In this document: in pieces, positions 9,344 through 17,672 of the stretch | How the letters are laid out: every line of letters starts with the position of its first letter | Numbering within the stretch: position 1 is the stretch's first letter | Origin: JAENVT01 sp963720775 | GTDB lineage: Bacteria > Actinomycetota > Acidimicrobiia > Acidimicrobiales > Ilumatobacteraceae | Length of the DNA stretch: 64,000 bases | Direction: 5' to 3' | Assembly: GCA_963720775.1 (NCBI GenBank) | Contig: CAVRGR010000001.1 | Span: 124,001-188,000 of the forward strand | Notes under the pieces: model-generated | Seen by the model: only the letters and a program-made list of their open reading frames with translations | Databases searched by the model: none | Told to the model about the DNA's origin: nothing | Program-made: the position numbers and the translations under genes

Positions 9344-10035
9344 CCACCGTCGTCATCACCGGGGCCAATCGTGGGCTGGGCCTGGCGCTCGCCGCGCGGT
9401 ACGCCGCCGAGGGCGCGGAGGTCATCGCCGGCTGCCGCCACCCTGAAGCGGCCGAGGCCTTGCAGGCGATGAGGGCGGAGATGCACCCGCTCGACATGTC
9501 GTCCGACGCGTCCATCGCCGCGTTTGCCGCCGCCGTCGGCGACCGGCCCGTGAGCCTGCTGATCAACAACGCGGGCATTGACGCCAAAGCCCTCGGCGCG
9601 GACGACGCGATGCGTGGCGCACTCGACATCACCCCCGATCAGTTTCGTGGTGTGTTCGACGTCAACGTCGTCGGGCCGCTGCTGCTCGTGCAGCACCTCG
9701 CCGCCAACCTGCGCGCTGCGCACGGCAAGGTGGCCAACATCTCGTCACAGGTGGGTTCGTTCGTGGTCGCCCAACGAATCGGCCGCGACGTCGCATACAC
9801 CGCCTCCAAGGCTGCGCTCAACATGGTCACGGTCAAGCAGTCACAGGTCTTGAGTGCCGATGGTGTGACCGTGATCTGCCTGCATCCCGGATGGGTGCGC
9901 AGCGACATGGGTGGCAAAGGCGCCGATCTGGAGCCGTCCGAGGCCGCGGCCGGCATCGCCCGAGTTCTCGACAGGGTCACGGTCGACGACACCGGCTCGT
10001 TCTTCAACTGGGACGGCACCGTTCACCCCTGGTAA
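9340..10035 (+). CDS. Short-chain dehydrogenase/reductase
   Basis: A 231-residue classical-type SDR. It shows the nucleotide motif TGANRGLGLA at residues 7-16, the NNAG strand near 70, and the YTASKAA active site (Tyr/Lys) near 148. The short form and the C-terminal SFFNWDGTVHPW resemble the C-factor/sniffer-like SDRs. The ATG at 9340 overlaps the nitrilase stop and has GGAG seven bases upstream. It ends the rightward operon; a hairpin lies 23 bp after it. Confidence 0.85.
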   Translation: MTTVVITGANRGLGLALAARYAAEGAEVIAGCRHPEAAEALQAMRAEMHPLDMSSDASIAAFAAAVGDRPVSLLINNAGIDAKALGADDAMRGALDITPDQFRGVFDVNVVGPLLLVQHLAANLRAAHGKVANISSQVGSFVVAQRIGRDVAYTASKAALNMVTVKQSQVLSADGVTVICLHPGWVRSDMGGKGADLEPSEAAAGIARVLDRVTVDDTGSFFNWDGTVHPW

Positions 10036-10057
10036 CCCGGAGCGTTTGACGTCTGCG

Positions 10058-10072
10058 GCCCCGTATCGGGGC
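10058..10072. terminator. Hairpin between convergent operons
   Basis: GCCCCG and CGGGGC arms with a TAT loop, between the rightward SDR and the leftward genes. There is no T-run, as is common in high-GC actinobacteria, so terminator function is inferred from position. Confidence 0.45.
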
Positions 10073-10114
10073 GCCAGCTCACAAACGGCGCGGTCCGGGG
10101 GGGCGACAGCGTTG

Positions 10115-10420
10115 TCAGCCGACGATGATCGAGGATGGGTCGACGGTGACCTGGCTGTCGTAGAAGGTGACCTGCGGCTCCGATCCGTAGCGCGCTGCCA
10201 GCCGCGTACGCCAGGCTTTGTCGTACAGGGCATCGGCCTGCTCGCGGCTGTCCCAGAGGTACACCCCGCCGGCTGTTCGTCCATCGTCGCTCAACAGGAA
10301 GTGCTTGCGGCGCAGACCGTCGACGTTCTGGTAGTTGGGTGCGCTCGCCTCGAACATGGCGCGGGCCTCGTCGCTGGAGAGCGGAGCCGGAAGGGCGAAG
10401 TTGACGACGGCAACGATCAT
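10115..10420 (-). CDS. Monooxygenase-like dimeric alpha-beta barrel protein
   Basis: A 101-residue protein starting IVAVVNFALP, with conserved segments YLWDSREQADALY and TFYDSQVTVD. This pattern fits the small ferredoxin-like dimeric barrels (YdhR / antibiotic-biosynthesis-monooxygenase type). Such proteins oxidise or bind aromatic ligands without metals, or act as accessory proteins. It overlaps the amidase stop by four bases, so the two are co-translated. Function beyond the fold cannot be assigned. Confidence 0.65.
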   Translation of the reverse strand: MIVAVVNFALPAPLSSDEARAMFEASAPNYQNVDGLRRKHFLLSDDGRTAGGVYLWDSREQADALYDKAWRTRLAARYGSEPQVTFYDSQVTVDPSSIIVG

Positions 10421-11796
10421 GCGCTAACCGTAGCCCGACGATCGGCCCATGGCTCGACGGCCTCGAGCGTCGCCGCAACCGTGACGAGCAGATCGTCACG
10501 ACCGAACGGAGCGATCAGTTGGACGCCACGCGGCAGGCCGTCGGCAGGCCATCCGAGGGGCAGGCTGATGGCCGGTTGCCCGGTGACGTTGAAAGGCCTG
10601 GTGAAGGCGCTGCCACGGCCCGACTCGTAGCCCTTGGCGTAGTCACCGAGGGGTGTCGGACCGCCGGCCGTGGTGGGGGTGACCAGAAGGTCGAACCGCT
10701 TCCACCAATCCTCGGCGAGGTTGGTGTGTTCGATGAGCAGGCTCTGGGCGGCGAGCAGTTGGACCCCGTCGACGGCGCGTCCGGCGGACGTGAGACGCCA
10801 GGTGAGCGGCTCGAGGTCGACTGCTCCGAGCCGGCGTCCGAGCTTGGCCGACCAGGTGTCGACCTCGACGGCAAGGTTGACGGCAAGCAGGGCAGCCGCG
10901 GCCTTCCAGAATGCGGGATCCGACAGCGGGCTGGGCGACGAGATCTCGACGCCGCAGCCGAGACCCTCGAGCAGCGAGGCGCAGTGTTCGGCCGCTGACG
11001 CGTTCTCCGCGTCCACCGTGCTGCCGCTGAACGCCTGCGTGCAGAGCCCGACCCGAAGCGGTGGGCACGAGCGCGACGCAGCAGGCAGCAGCGCCGGCAA
11101 ACCCGCCACGGAAACGGCATCGAGCAGTGCGGCGGTGTCGCGAACCGAGCGAGTGACCACCCCTTCTGCGTTCATGCCGGTGCGCGCGTCGCCGGCGGTG
11201 CTGGCGATGGTTCGGCCACGCGATGGCTTCAGACCGACGAGCCCGCAGTGCGCGGACGGAATGCGTATGGAGCCCGAGATGTCGTTGGCGTGTGCGGCTG
11301 CAACGAGACGGGCAGCGACCGCGGCGGCTGATCCCCCAGATGAGCCGCCAGGGGTGCGCGAACCATCCCACGGGTTGTGCGTCGGCCCGAAGGCCTCCGG
11401 TTCGCAGGTGCCGACGCATGCCAGCTCCGGCGTGTTGGTGCGCCCCAGCGGGATGAGGCCCGCCGCTCGAAAGGCGAGCGCCAATGGCGCATCGCTCGAG
11501 GCATGGAAGTCGACGTCGCGCAGCGCGCGCATGCCCATGGTGTAGCGCTCGCCGGCCTCGCGGCAGCGGTAGTCCTTGAACAGGAAGGGAACACCGCGGA
11601 ACGGGCCGTCGGGCAGCACGCCCTCGGCGTCGCGCCGTGCTCGTTCATACTGCCGGTGGACCATGACGTTGAGCTGCGGATCGAGTCGTTCGATCCGCTC
11701 GATTGCGTGCTCGACGAGCTCGCGGGGGTGCACCTCGTTGTCGCGAACGAGCTCCGCTTGCGCGGTCGCATCGAGATCAGTGAGGGAAGCGTCCAC
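10417..11796 (-). CDS. Amidase (amidase signature family)
   Basis: A 459-residue amidase-signature hydrolase. Lys74 (LFKDY), Ser152 in the GGSSGGS loop and the nucleophile Ser176 (DISGSIRIP) make the Ser-cisSer-Lys triad. Length fits the family (450-500). It would release ammonia or an amine from an amide, for example the product of a nitrile hydratase. The start is a GTG at 11796 that overlaps the upstream SDR pseudogene by 20 bases; no better start is visible. Confidence 0.9.
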   Translation of the reverse strand: MDASLTDLDATAQAELVRDNEVHPRELVEHAIERIERLDPQLNVMVHRQYERARRDAEGVLPDGPFRGVPFLFKDYRCREAGERYTMGMRALRDVDFHASSDAPLALAFRAAGLIPLGRTNTPELACVGTCEPEAFGPTHNPWDGSRTPGGSSGGSAAAVAARLVAAAHANDISGSIRIPSAHCGLVGLKPSRGRTIASTAGDARTGMNAEGVVTRSVRDTAALLDAVSVAGLPALLPAASRSCPPLRVGLCTQAFSGSTVDAENASAAEHCASLLEGLGCGVEISSPSPLSDPAFWKAAAALLAVNLAVEVDTWSAKLGRRLGAVDLEPLTWRLTSAGRAVDGVQLLAAQSLLIEHTNLAEDWWKRFDLLVTPTTAGGPTPLGDYAKGYESGRGSAFTRPFNVTGQPAISLPLGWPADGLPRGVQLIAPFGRDDLLVTVAATLEAVEPWADRRATVSA

Positions 11797-12444
11797 CGTT
11801 GACCAGGATCGTTTGAGCGCTGACGAACCTCGAGTCGTCGCTGAGCAGGTAGCAGTACGTGCCGAGGAGATCGTCGGGTTCCATCACGCGACCCAGCGGT
11901 GTAGCGGTGGGGTCGTACGTGCCGAGCACGGCGGATCCCTCGGTCGGTGTGAAGCCCGGGCCGACACAGTTGACTCGGATCTGTTGAGGCCCGAGCTCGA
12001 AGGCCAACGTCTTGGTCATCGACACCACGGCGCCCTTCGAGGCGACGTAGTGCAGAAAGCCCTTCGAGCCGTTGAAGGCGGTCGTCGACGAGACGTTGAC
12101 GATCGACCCACCGCGGGGCATGTGCTTCGACGCCTCGCGGCGGACAGAAAGGTTCCGCGTACGTTGACCGCCATCATCCGATCCCACTCGTCGACGGTGA
12201 TCTCCTGAAACGGACGCCTGCCGACGAGCAGCGCTGCGTTGTTCACCAAGCCGTCGATGTCGCCGACCTGATCGAACAAGGCGATCACGTCGGATTCGTC
12301 GCTGACGTCGCAGACGATGTCGCAGCCGGGAAGGATGTCGGTCGAGGTCACCTCTGCGCCTCGCTCGCGGAGTTCGCCGACGAGACGCGCGCCGATGCCT
12401 CGTGCCCCGCCGGTGACCACGATTCGCTTTCCCTTGACGGTCAC
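11777..12444 (-). pseudogene. Short-chain dehydrogenase interrupted by one frameshift
   Basis: The N-terminal half runs from GTG 12444 with TGGARGIGARL, NNAAL and WDRMMAVNVRGTF. Near position 12150 the frame shifts, and the other frame continues with SVRREASKHMPRGGSIVNV, the YVASKGAV active site and a normal NGGRFPH end. Both halves are well conserved and join with a one-base correction, giving about 222 residues. The lesion is therefore either recent or a base-calling error. The gene lies between the PEP-swivel protein and the amidase in a leftward operon. Confidence 0.85.
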
Positions 12445-12454
12445 TTGGTCACCC

Positions 12455-14173
12455 TCACGCGCCGGCGCGCTCCACGATCGTGACGATGCCGCGGGTGCCA
12501 TCGACCTCGACGAGGTCACCGGTGCGAATGCGTTGCGTGGCCACCGAAGTGCCGACGACGCATGGAATGCCGTATTCGCGACTGACCGTTGCGGCATGGG
12601 TGAGCGAGCCGCCGCCGTCGCACACGCACGCGCCGATGATGGCGAAGGCAGTGGTCCAGTTGGGCGATGTGGCCTCGGTGACGAGGATCTCGCCCTCCTC
12701 GAGGTCGAAGAGCTCGGTCGCCGAGAGCATCACCCGTGCCCGCCCCCGGTACGTACCTGCCGAGGCCGGAAAACCCTTGAGCTGCGTCGTGTGGATGTCG
12801 GCCTTGAGGCCTTCGAAGTAGTGGGAGTGCATGCCGAAGATCTCGATCAACACCGGGTCTTCGACCTTCTCCGGCAGGGTGCCGACGACCTTGGGGATCG
12901 TCGGGCGCAGTTCTTGGTAGTGGTCGTAGTACTCGTGACGAGCTGTGGCGATCGACTGCTTGTCCTTCCACGACACCTCGCCGTTGCACACCTGTTGCAG
13001 CTCGGAGAAGAACAGGAAGGTCGTGTCGTCGTACGTGTCGGCGCCCAGAGCCTCGGCGGCAGCGAGCGCACCGCGACGCATGGGGATGGAGGAGCGCAGG
13101 TCGATGTAGTAGTTGTGGTCCTCGTTCCACCACGCAAAGTTGGCCACGGTGCAGATGTCGAGCAGCTGGTTGAAGCCGCCGAGCGCCTCTCCGTTGAGCT
13201 TGGAACGGGCATCGTCGATCGCTTCATCGCGCTCGCGATGGGAGTCGATGAGCGATTGATCGAAGTCGTGACGCTCGTCCATCTGCACGAAGTTGCGCAA
13301 CTGGCCGAGTGGCGAGGCCTGGTTCTCGATCCACGACGGGATGTTGATGTCGGCGATTCCTTCAGTGCGCCAGCCATAGATCTTGAGGAAGTCGTCGAAC
13401 TTGGTGAGCCAGATCGAGGCGTTGCCGCCGGCTGCCGACAACGCGCCGCGGATCTGCTCCGGCTCGTGTTCGAACAGGTTGGCGATGCCGAGTCGCTTGG
13501 CTTCGTCGGCGAGATCCCACATCGCCCGGTCGGTCTCCATGATCTTGGAGTCGCGGCCCTGCAGCATCTTGGCGATGTTGCCCGGGTCGATTCCGTTGCC
13601 CGCGCACAGCCCGTAGAGCTGCAGGTAGATGGCCAGCAGCGGGTACATGATCTCGAAGTGGATCTCCCACGCCCGGGTGTTGAACGTGCGAGCGTCGGCA
13701 ATGTATTGGCCGATCTCGGGCATCGACTTGCCGGCGAAGTCGTAGGTCTCGAAGTAGCTGAGCCCGAGCTCGAGCTCCCACTTGCGTTCTTCCCAGATGG
13801 CGTCGAAGTTGCCGAGGAACTTCGGCATGTTCTTCTCGATCCGAGCGGCGCGAAACCCGATCTCCCATTGCGAGGTGACCGGCACTTCGCTCTCGTAGAG
13901 GAATGGGCCTCCCATGCGCTGCACCAAGCCGCCCGCTGGTGGCAAGGGGAGTTGGTGAGCGGCGAGCTGAGTCGACCAAGCAGCTGCAGTGACGAAGCAG
14001 AAGCCGAGCGGAGAAAAGCCGCGTGGCCAATGGAAGTCGACGAACCAGAACCGCGACTCGTCCTCTTTTCGGAACGGACCGGATCTCATCCGCAGCCAGG
14101 GATCGTCGATGTGCTCAGGCTTCCAGCCCGGATACCAGTCGAGGAACTGGTCGACGGGAACGATCTCTGCCAT
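12455..14173 (-). CDS. Stand-alone PEP-utilising-enzyme swivelling-domain protein (paralogue)
   Basis: A 572-residue paralogue of the protein at 1.4-3.0 kb. The C-terminal swivelling domain has GGSLTHAATVSREYGIPCVV with the phosphohistidine candidate. The helical body shares an EDHNYYID segment that matches EDHAFYID in the paralogue. No ATP-grasp domain is present. ATG 14173 follows GGGGGT. The downstream SDR starts ten bases after its stop, indicating an operon PEP-swivel, SDR, amidase, small monooxygenase. It presumably works on a related substrate; the phosphoryl donor partner is not encoded nearby. Confidence 0.75.
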   Translation of the reverse strand: MAEIVPVDQFLDWYPGWKPEHIDDPWLRMRSGPFRKEDESRFWFVDFHWPRGFSPLGFCFVTAAAWSTQLAAHQLPLPPAGGLVQRMGGPFLYESEVPVTSQWEIGFRAARIEKNMPKFLGNFDAIWEERKWELELGLSYFETYDFAGKSMPEIGQYIADARTFNTRAWEIHFEIMYPLLAIYLQLYGLCAGNGIDPGNIAKMLQGRDSKIMETDRAMWDLADEAKRLGIANLFEHEPEQIRGALSAAGGNASIWLTKFDDFLKIYGWRTEGIADINIPSWIENQASPLGQLRNFVQMDERHDFDQSLIDSHRERDEAIDDARSKLNGEALGGFNQLLDICTVANFAWWNEDHNYYIDLRSSIPMRRGALAAAEALGADTYDDTTFLFFSELQQVCNGEVSWKDKQSIATARHEYYDHYQELRPTIPKVVGTLPEKVEDPVLIEIFGMHSHYFEGLKADIHTTQLKGFPASAGTYRGRARVMLSATELFDLEEGEILVTEATSPNWTTAFAIIGACVCDGGGSLTHAATVSREYGIPCVVGTSVATQRIRTGDLVEVDGTRGIVTIVERAGA

Positions 14174-14258
14174 CTGTGACCCCCAAGTCAATCGTTGTGC
14201 GACGAACCCGTTCCCACACACGGGCTGCGAGCGGCGATGCTATATCACACGGTTCGAA

Positions 14259-14549
14259 TCACTCACGTCCGTCGACGAGCAGAGCAATTCCGTTGGTGGC
14301 TTTGAGCCGCATCGCCAAGGGGCCTGCATACTCCGGATCGGCGTACCAGGCGTGGAACGCCTCGCGGCTCGGAAACTCGACCACGACCACTCGGGTGCCG
14401 AAGGGCTGGCCCTCGATGATCTCGGCATCGTTTGTGCCGGCCAGCATTCGTGCTCCGTACTTCGCCATCGACGGCTTCGCCGCGGCTCTATAGCGATCCA
14501 GCAGCTCCTGGTCGACGATGTCGGCGTTGATCACGAACAGCACCTTCAT
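14259..14549 (-). CDS. DUF1330 family protein
   Basis: A 96-residue ferredoxin-like barrel protein. VVVEFPSREAFHAWYADPEY is the hallmark DUF1330 segment, and LAGTNDAEIIEGQPFGTR precedes it as expected. Family members are small dimeric proteins found beside catabolic genes; the biochemical role is unknown. ATG 14549 is chosen at the conserved MKVLFVI strand. It lies back-to-back with the rightward inositol-monophosphatase-like gene, with only 14 bp between starts. Confidence 0.8.
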   Translation of the reverse strand: MKVLFVINADIVDQELLDRYRAAAKPSMAKYGARMLAGTNDAEIIEGQPFGTRVVVVEFPSREAFHAWYADPEYAGPLAMRLKATNGIALLVDGRE

Positions 14550-14563
14550 CTTCGAATCTTGGC

Positions 14564-15388
14564 ATGAGGACGGCACAGCTCGCGCCAACTAACTTCGCCG
14601 GAGTGAGCGATCTGAACCTGTTGGAATCGGCGATCGATGCTGCCCGGGCAGGTGGCGACAAGCTGATGGAGGGACTGTTGCGTCCGCCGGAGATCCATCA
14701 GAAGTCGGCCCGGTCGAACATCGTGACCTGGGCCGACGAGGCGGCGCAGGCGACGATCGTCGAACTGTTGCTCGGTCGCCATCCCGACCATGCGATCCTC
14801 GGCGAGGAAGGTTCGGCCGGCAACGTCGATGGGCCGTTCACCTGGATCGTCGACCCACTCGACGGCACGTCGAACTACGCCAGGGGTATGTCGCCGTGGG
14901 GTGTATCGGTCGCTGTCCGCGAGACGGGCGGGCCACTTCTGGCCGGTGTCATCCTCGACCCATTGCGTGGCGAGCTGTTCGTCGTCGAGCGCGGCGGTGG
15001 AACCGATTGCCGGCCGAGCGATACCACCGACGTCGGCAAGGCTCTCATTGCGACCGGCCTGCAGAACGACGACCCGGTGGCCATTCATCAGCACTCGCTG
15101 CGGATCGAGCAGATGCATCTTCATTGTCGCGGCACTCGTGCCATCGGCTGTCCGTCGTTCGCGCTGGCCTACGTTGCTGCCGGCAAGCTCGACGGGTTCG
15201 TCGAGAAAGATGCCACCTACGCATGGGATGTCGCGGCCGCGGTCCTGTTGCTCGAAGAAGCCGGCGGCGTGGCTACAGATTTCGACGGTGAACCGGTCAA
15301 TCTCGGCCCCGGCATCACCAACATCGTTGCCGCGAACAGGGCTATCCACGCCGATCTGCTCGACATCGTCAACTTGAGGAGGGCGTGA
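14564..15388 (+). CDS. Inositol-monophosphatase family phosphatase
   Basis: A 274-residue Li+-sensitive-type phosphatase. The metal motif WIVDPLDGTSNYARG sits near residue 102, LGEEG supplies the first Glu near 84, and YAWDVAAAVLLLEEAGG near 222 holds the third metal Asp. Substrates in the family include inositol phosphate, FBP and PAP. Translation may begin at ATG 14564 or GTG 14603. It is followed two bases later by an SDR and then a hydrolase fusion, so it heads a three-gene operon. If the PEP-swivel proteins phosphorylate substrates, this enzyme could remove the phosphate; that is speculation. Confidence 0.85.
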   Translation: MRTAQLAPTNFAGVSDLNLLESAIDAARAGGDKLMEGLLRPPEIHQKSARSNIVTWADEAAQATIVELLLGRHPDHAILGEEGSAGNVDGPFTWIVDPLDGTSNYARGMSPWGVSVAVRETGGPLLAGVILDPLRGELFVVERGGGTDCRPSDTTDVGKALIATGLQNDDPVAIHQHSLRIEQMHLHCRGTRAIGCPSFALAYVAAGKLDGFVEKDATYAWDVAAAVLLLEEAGGVATDFDGEPVNLGPGITNIVAANRAIHADLLDIVNLRRA

Positions 15389-15389
15389 C

Positions 15390-16199
15390 GTGCCGCGACT
15401 AGCAGGCAAGCGGGTGATCATCACCGGTGGAGCCAGCGGTCTCGGCGCGGCCATTGCCCGCAGGTTCGTGGAGGAGGGCGCAGCGGTTGGGTTGATCGAC
15501 CTCCCGCATACGCTCGAACGTGCCACCGCGCTGGTCGACGAATTGACGGCCGGTGGGGGAGACGCCCGTTTCGTCGCCGGCGATGTGCTCGATGTCGACT
15601 CGATCCAATCCGCGGTCGACCGCGCCGCGGCAGCGCTGAACGGCGTCGACATCTGCGTGGCGTCTGCGGGAGTCGCGGCCCACCCCGACGCCGGGTTTCG
15701 TGGCCTCGTCGACCTGGATCCCGAGCATTTCGATTTCGTGTACAACGTCAACGTTCGTGGCGTGTTCCTCACAGCGCAACGAGTGGCGCAGCTGATGATT
15801 GCCGCCGGCCGCGGCGGCAGCATCGTGACCCTCGCGTCGATCGCCGCCAAGCGACCCTCCGCCGGCGCCTACAGCGTTTCCAAAGCTGCGGTCTGGATGC
15901 TCACCCGCTCGTTGGCGGGCGAGCTCGGCCCGCACGGCATTCGGGTGAACGCGATCGGCCCGGCTTACGTCACCACCGAGATGCTTGCCGGAATCGCCAA
16001 GCAGGCCGTCGGCGACGACCCGGCGGCGCAGCAGGTGTGGTACGACCAGCGCGCGGCACAACTTCCGCTCGGAGCGCTTCCGACGCCGCTCGACATCGCC
16101 AACACCGCCCTCTTCCTGTGCAGCGATGAGGCGTCCTCGTTCACCGGTTCGATCCTGCACCCCGACGGTGGTATGACCTCGACGACCGGGGGTGGCTGA
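15390..16199 (+). CDS. Short-chain dehydrogenase/reductase
   Basis: A 269-residue classical SDR with TGGASGLGAAIA near residue 12, the catalytic YSVSKAAV near 162, and a C-terminal DGGMTSTTGG end. An Asp at the end of the second strand (LIDLP) suggests NAD rather than NADP. The start is GTG 15390 behind GAGGAGGG. It is coupled to both neighbours and likely oxidises an alcohol or cis-diol intermediate. Confidence 0.88.
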   Translation: MPRLAGKRVIITGGASGLGAAIARRFVEEGAAVGLIDLPHTLERATALVDELTAGGGDARFVAGDVLDVDSIQSAVDRAAAALNGVDICVASAGVAAHPDAGFRGLVDLDPEHFDFVYNVNVRGVFLTAQRVAQLMIAAGRGGSIVTLASIAAKRPSAGAYSVSKAAVWMLTRSLAGELGPHGIRVNAIGPAYVTTEMLAGIAKQAVGDDPAAQQVWYDQRAAQLPLGALPTPLDIANTALFLCSDEASSFTGSILHPDGGMTSTTGGG

Positions 16200-16200
16200 C

Positions 16201-17664
16201 GTGACTGCGCTCGATCTCGGTGTGCCCGTCTCGACGCTGGCTTCCGGAGTGGCGGTGCATCACGGTGTTGAATTCGGCTCGATCGAGGGCTTCCGACCGT
16301 TGCTGCTCGATCTCTATCTGCCGGAGTCGGGCTCGGCATCAGGCGCCGCCATCGTCTACCTGCACGGCGGGGGATGGGCTGTGGGCACTCGGCGGCGCTT
16401 CGGCCGCGCCTTCCTCCCGTGGGTACCCACGCCGCTCGACCGTCTCGCCCAGGCCGGCTTCGCGATCGCCACGGCCGACTACCGGCTCAGCGGCGAGGCG
16501 CAGTTCCCTGCCCAACTGCACGACGTGAAGGCCGCTATCCGATGGGTGCGTGGCAATGCGGCGGCACTCGCCGTGGATCCGGCGCGGATCGTGGCTTGGG
16601 GTGAGTCGGCAGGGGGGCATCTTGCAGTGCTCGCCGGGCTCACCGCATCGCGATCCGACCTCGAGGGTGCAGTCGGCGATCACCTCGGTGAATCGAGTGC
16701 GGTGTGCGGAGTGGTCGATTGGTATGGCCCGATGAACCTGTTGTCTCTGAGCTCCCAGCACCTTCCGACCAGTGAGAAGCGGCCCGACGACGCCGGCTCG
16801 TGGGAATCGACGATGGTCGGCGCGGCGCTGCAGACCGACCCGATGCGCAGCCGGGCCGCGAGCCCGATCTCGTACGTGCATGCGGATGCGCCGCCGATTC
16901 AGATCCACCACGGCACCAACGACGGGCAGGTTCCGTTCGCCCAGAGCCTGGAGTTCGCCGACGCGCTGCGCGGGGCCGGTGGCGATGTGGAGCTCGTCGT
17001 CGTGGAGGGTAGCGACCACTTCTGGACCGGTGCGGCGGACCTGCACGCCATCTTCGACGCCTCGGCGGCCTTCGCCCAACGCGTCAGCGCCCAACGAGCG
17101 CTGCAGCTCATTGGGCGCGATTCAAGAAGCCCCGCCTCCACAACCACGCCCACGGAGCTCGTTGGGCGCGAAACTGGAAACGGCCGTTCGGAAAAGGCGC
17201 CCATGGAGGCGGGACCATCGAGGAGCGTAGTGATGAGCAGTGAACCATTGGACAGTGCGACGGACTGGGTGGCAGAGCACACTCGCAAGTACGTCGAGAC
17301 TGGAGGCGAGGATGGCCACCTGTGGCGCGGCTATCCGACCGTCGTGCTCACCACCACGGGCCGCAAATCGGGTGACCTGAGGCGCAACGCGTTGATCTAC
17401 GGGCGAGACGGCGACGACTACATCCTGGTTGCCTCATATGGGGGCCGGCCGAAGCACCCGCTGTGGTATCTGAACCTGGCGGCTGATTCGTCGGTGACGA
17501 TCCAGGAGCGTGCCGACGTGAAGCACTGCGTCGCCGAGACGGTTGCCGAGGGCCCCGAACGCGATCGGCTGTGGTCGCAGATGGTGGCTATCTATCCGCC
17601 GTACGCCGAGTACCAGGAGAAGACGGACCGGCGAATACCTGTGGTGCGTGCCCGCCCGATCTGA
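16201..17664 (+). CDS. Alpha/beta hydrolase fused in frame to an F420-type (Ddn-like) nitroreductase domain
   Basis: A 487-residue protein of two unrelated domains. Residues 1-295 are an HSL-type esterase: YLHGGGWAVG oxyanion hole, GESAGG nucleophile elbow, GSDHFW His. Residues 345-487 are a deazaflavin-dependent nitroreductase-like split barrel with TTGRKSGDLRRNALIY, YGGRPKHPLWYLNL and PPYAEYQEKTDRRIPV. The 50-residue linker is low-complexity and encoded by nested inverted repeats. An ATG at 17233 with GAGGAG upstream lies exactly at the second domain, so the second half may also be made separately. GTG 16201 is chosen because GGGGG sits at suitable distance. Confidence 0.8.
   Translation: MTALDLGVPVSTLASGVAVHHGVEFGSIEGFRPLLLDLYLPESGSASGAAIVYLHGGGWAVGTRRRFGRAFLPWVPTPLDRLAQAGFAIATADYRLSGEAQFPAQLHDVKAAIRWVRGNAAALAVDPARIVAWGESAGGHLAVLAGLTASRSDLEGAVGDHLGESSAVCGVVDWYGPMNLLSLSSQHLPTSEKRPDDAGSWESTMVGAALQTDPMRSRAASPISYVHADAPPIQIHHGTNDGQVPFAQSLEFADALRGAGGDVELVVVEGSDHFWTGAADLHAIFDASAAFAQRVSAQRALQLIGRDSRSPASTTTPTELVGRETGNGRSEKAPMEAGPSRSVVMSSEPLDSATDWVAEHTRKYVETGGEDGHLWRGYPTVVLTTTGRKSGDLRRNALIYGRDGDDYILVASYGGRPKHPLWYLNLAADSSVTIQERADVKHCVAETVAEGPERDRLWSQMVAIYPPYAEYQEKTDRRIPVVRARPI
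17088..17213. repeat. Nested inverted repeats in the fusion linker
   Basis: CGCCCAACGAGC (17088-17099) pairs with GCTCGTTGGGCG (17157-17168), and a near copy GCTCATTGGGCG is at 17106-17117. CCCGCCTCCA (17131-17140) pairs with TGGAGGCGGG (17204-17213). These look like former intergenic hairpins now read as linker codons between the two domains. Confidence 0.7.
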
Positions 17665-17672
17665 CGCAACTG

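Noticed and set aside
12317..14179. A 620-codon plus-strand frame opposite the second PEP-swivel gene
   Set aside because: Shadow frame; the minus-strand product carries the conserved swivelling domain and a good ribosome site.
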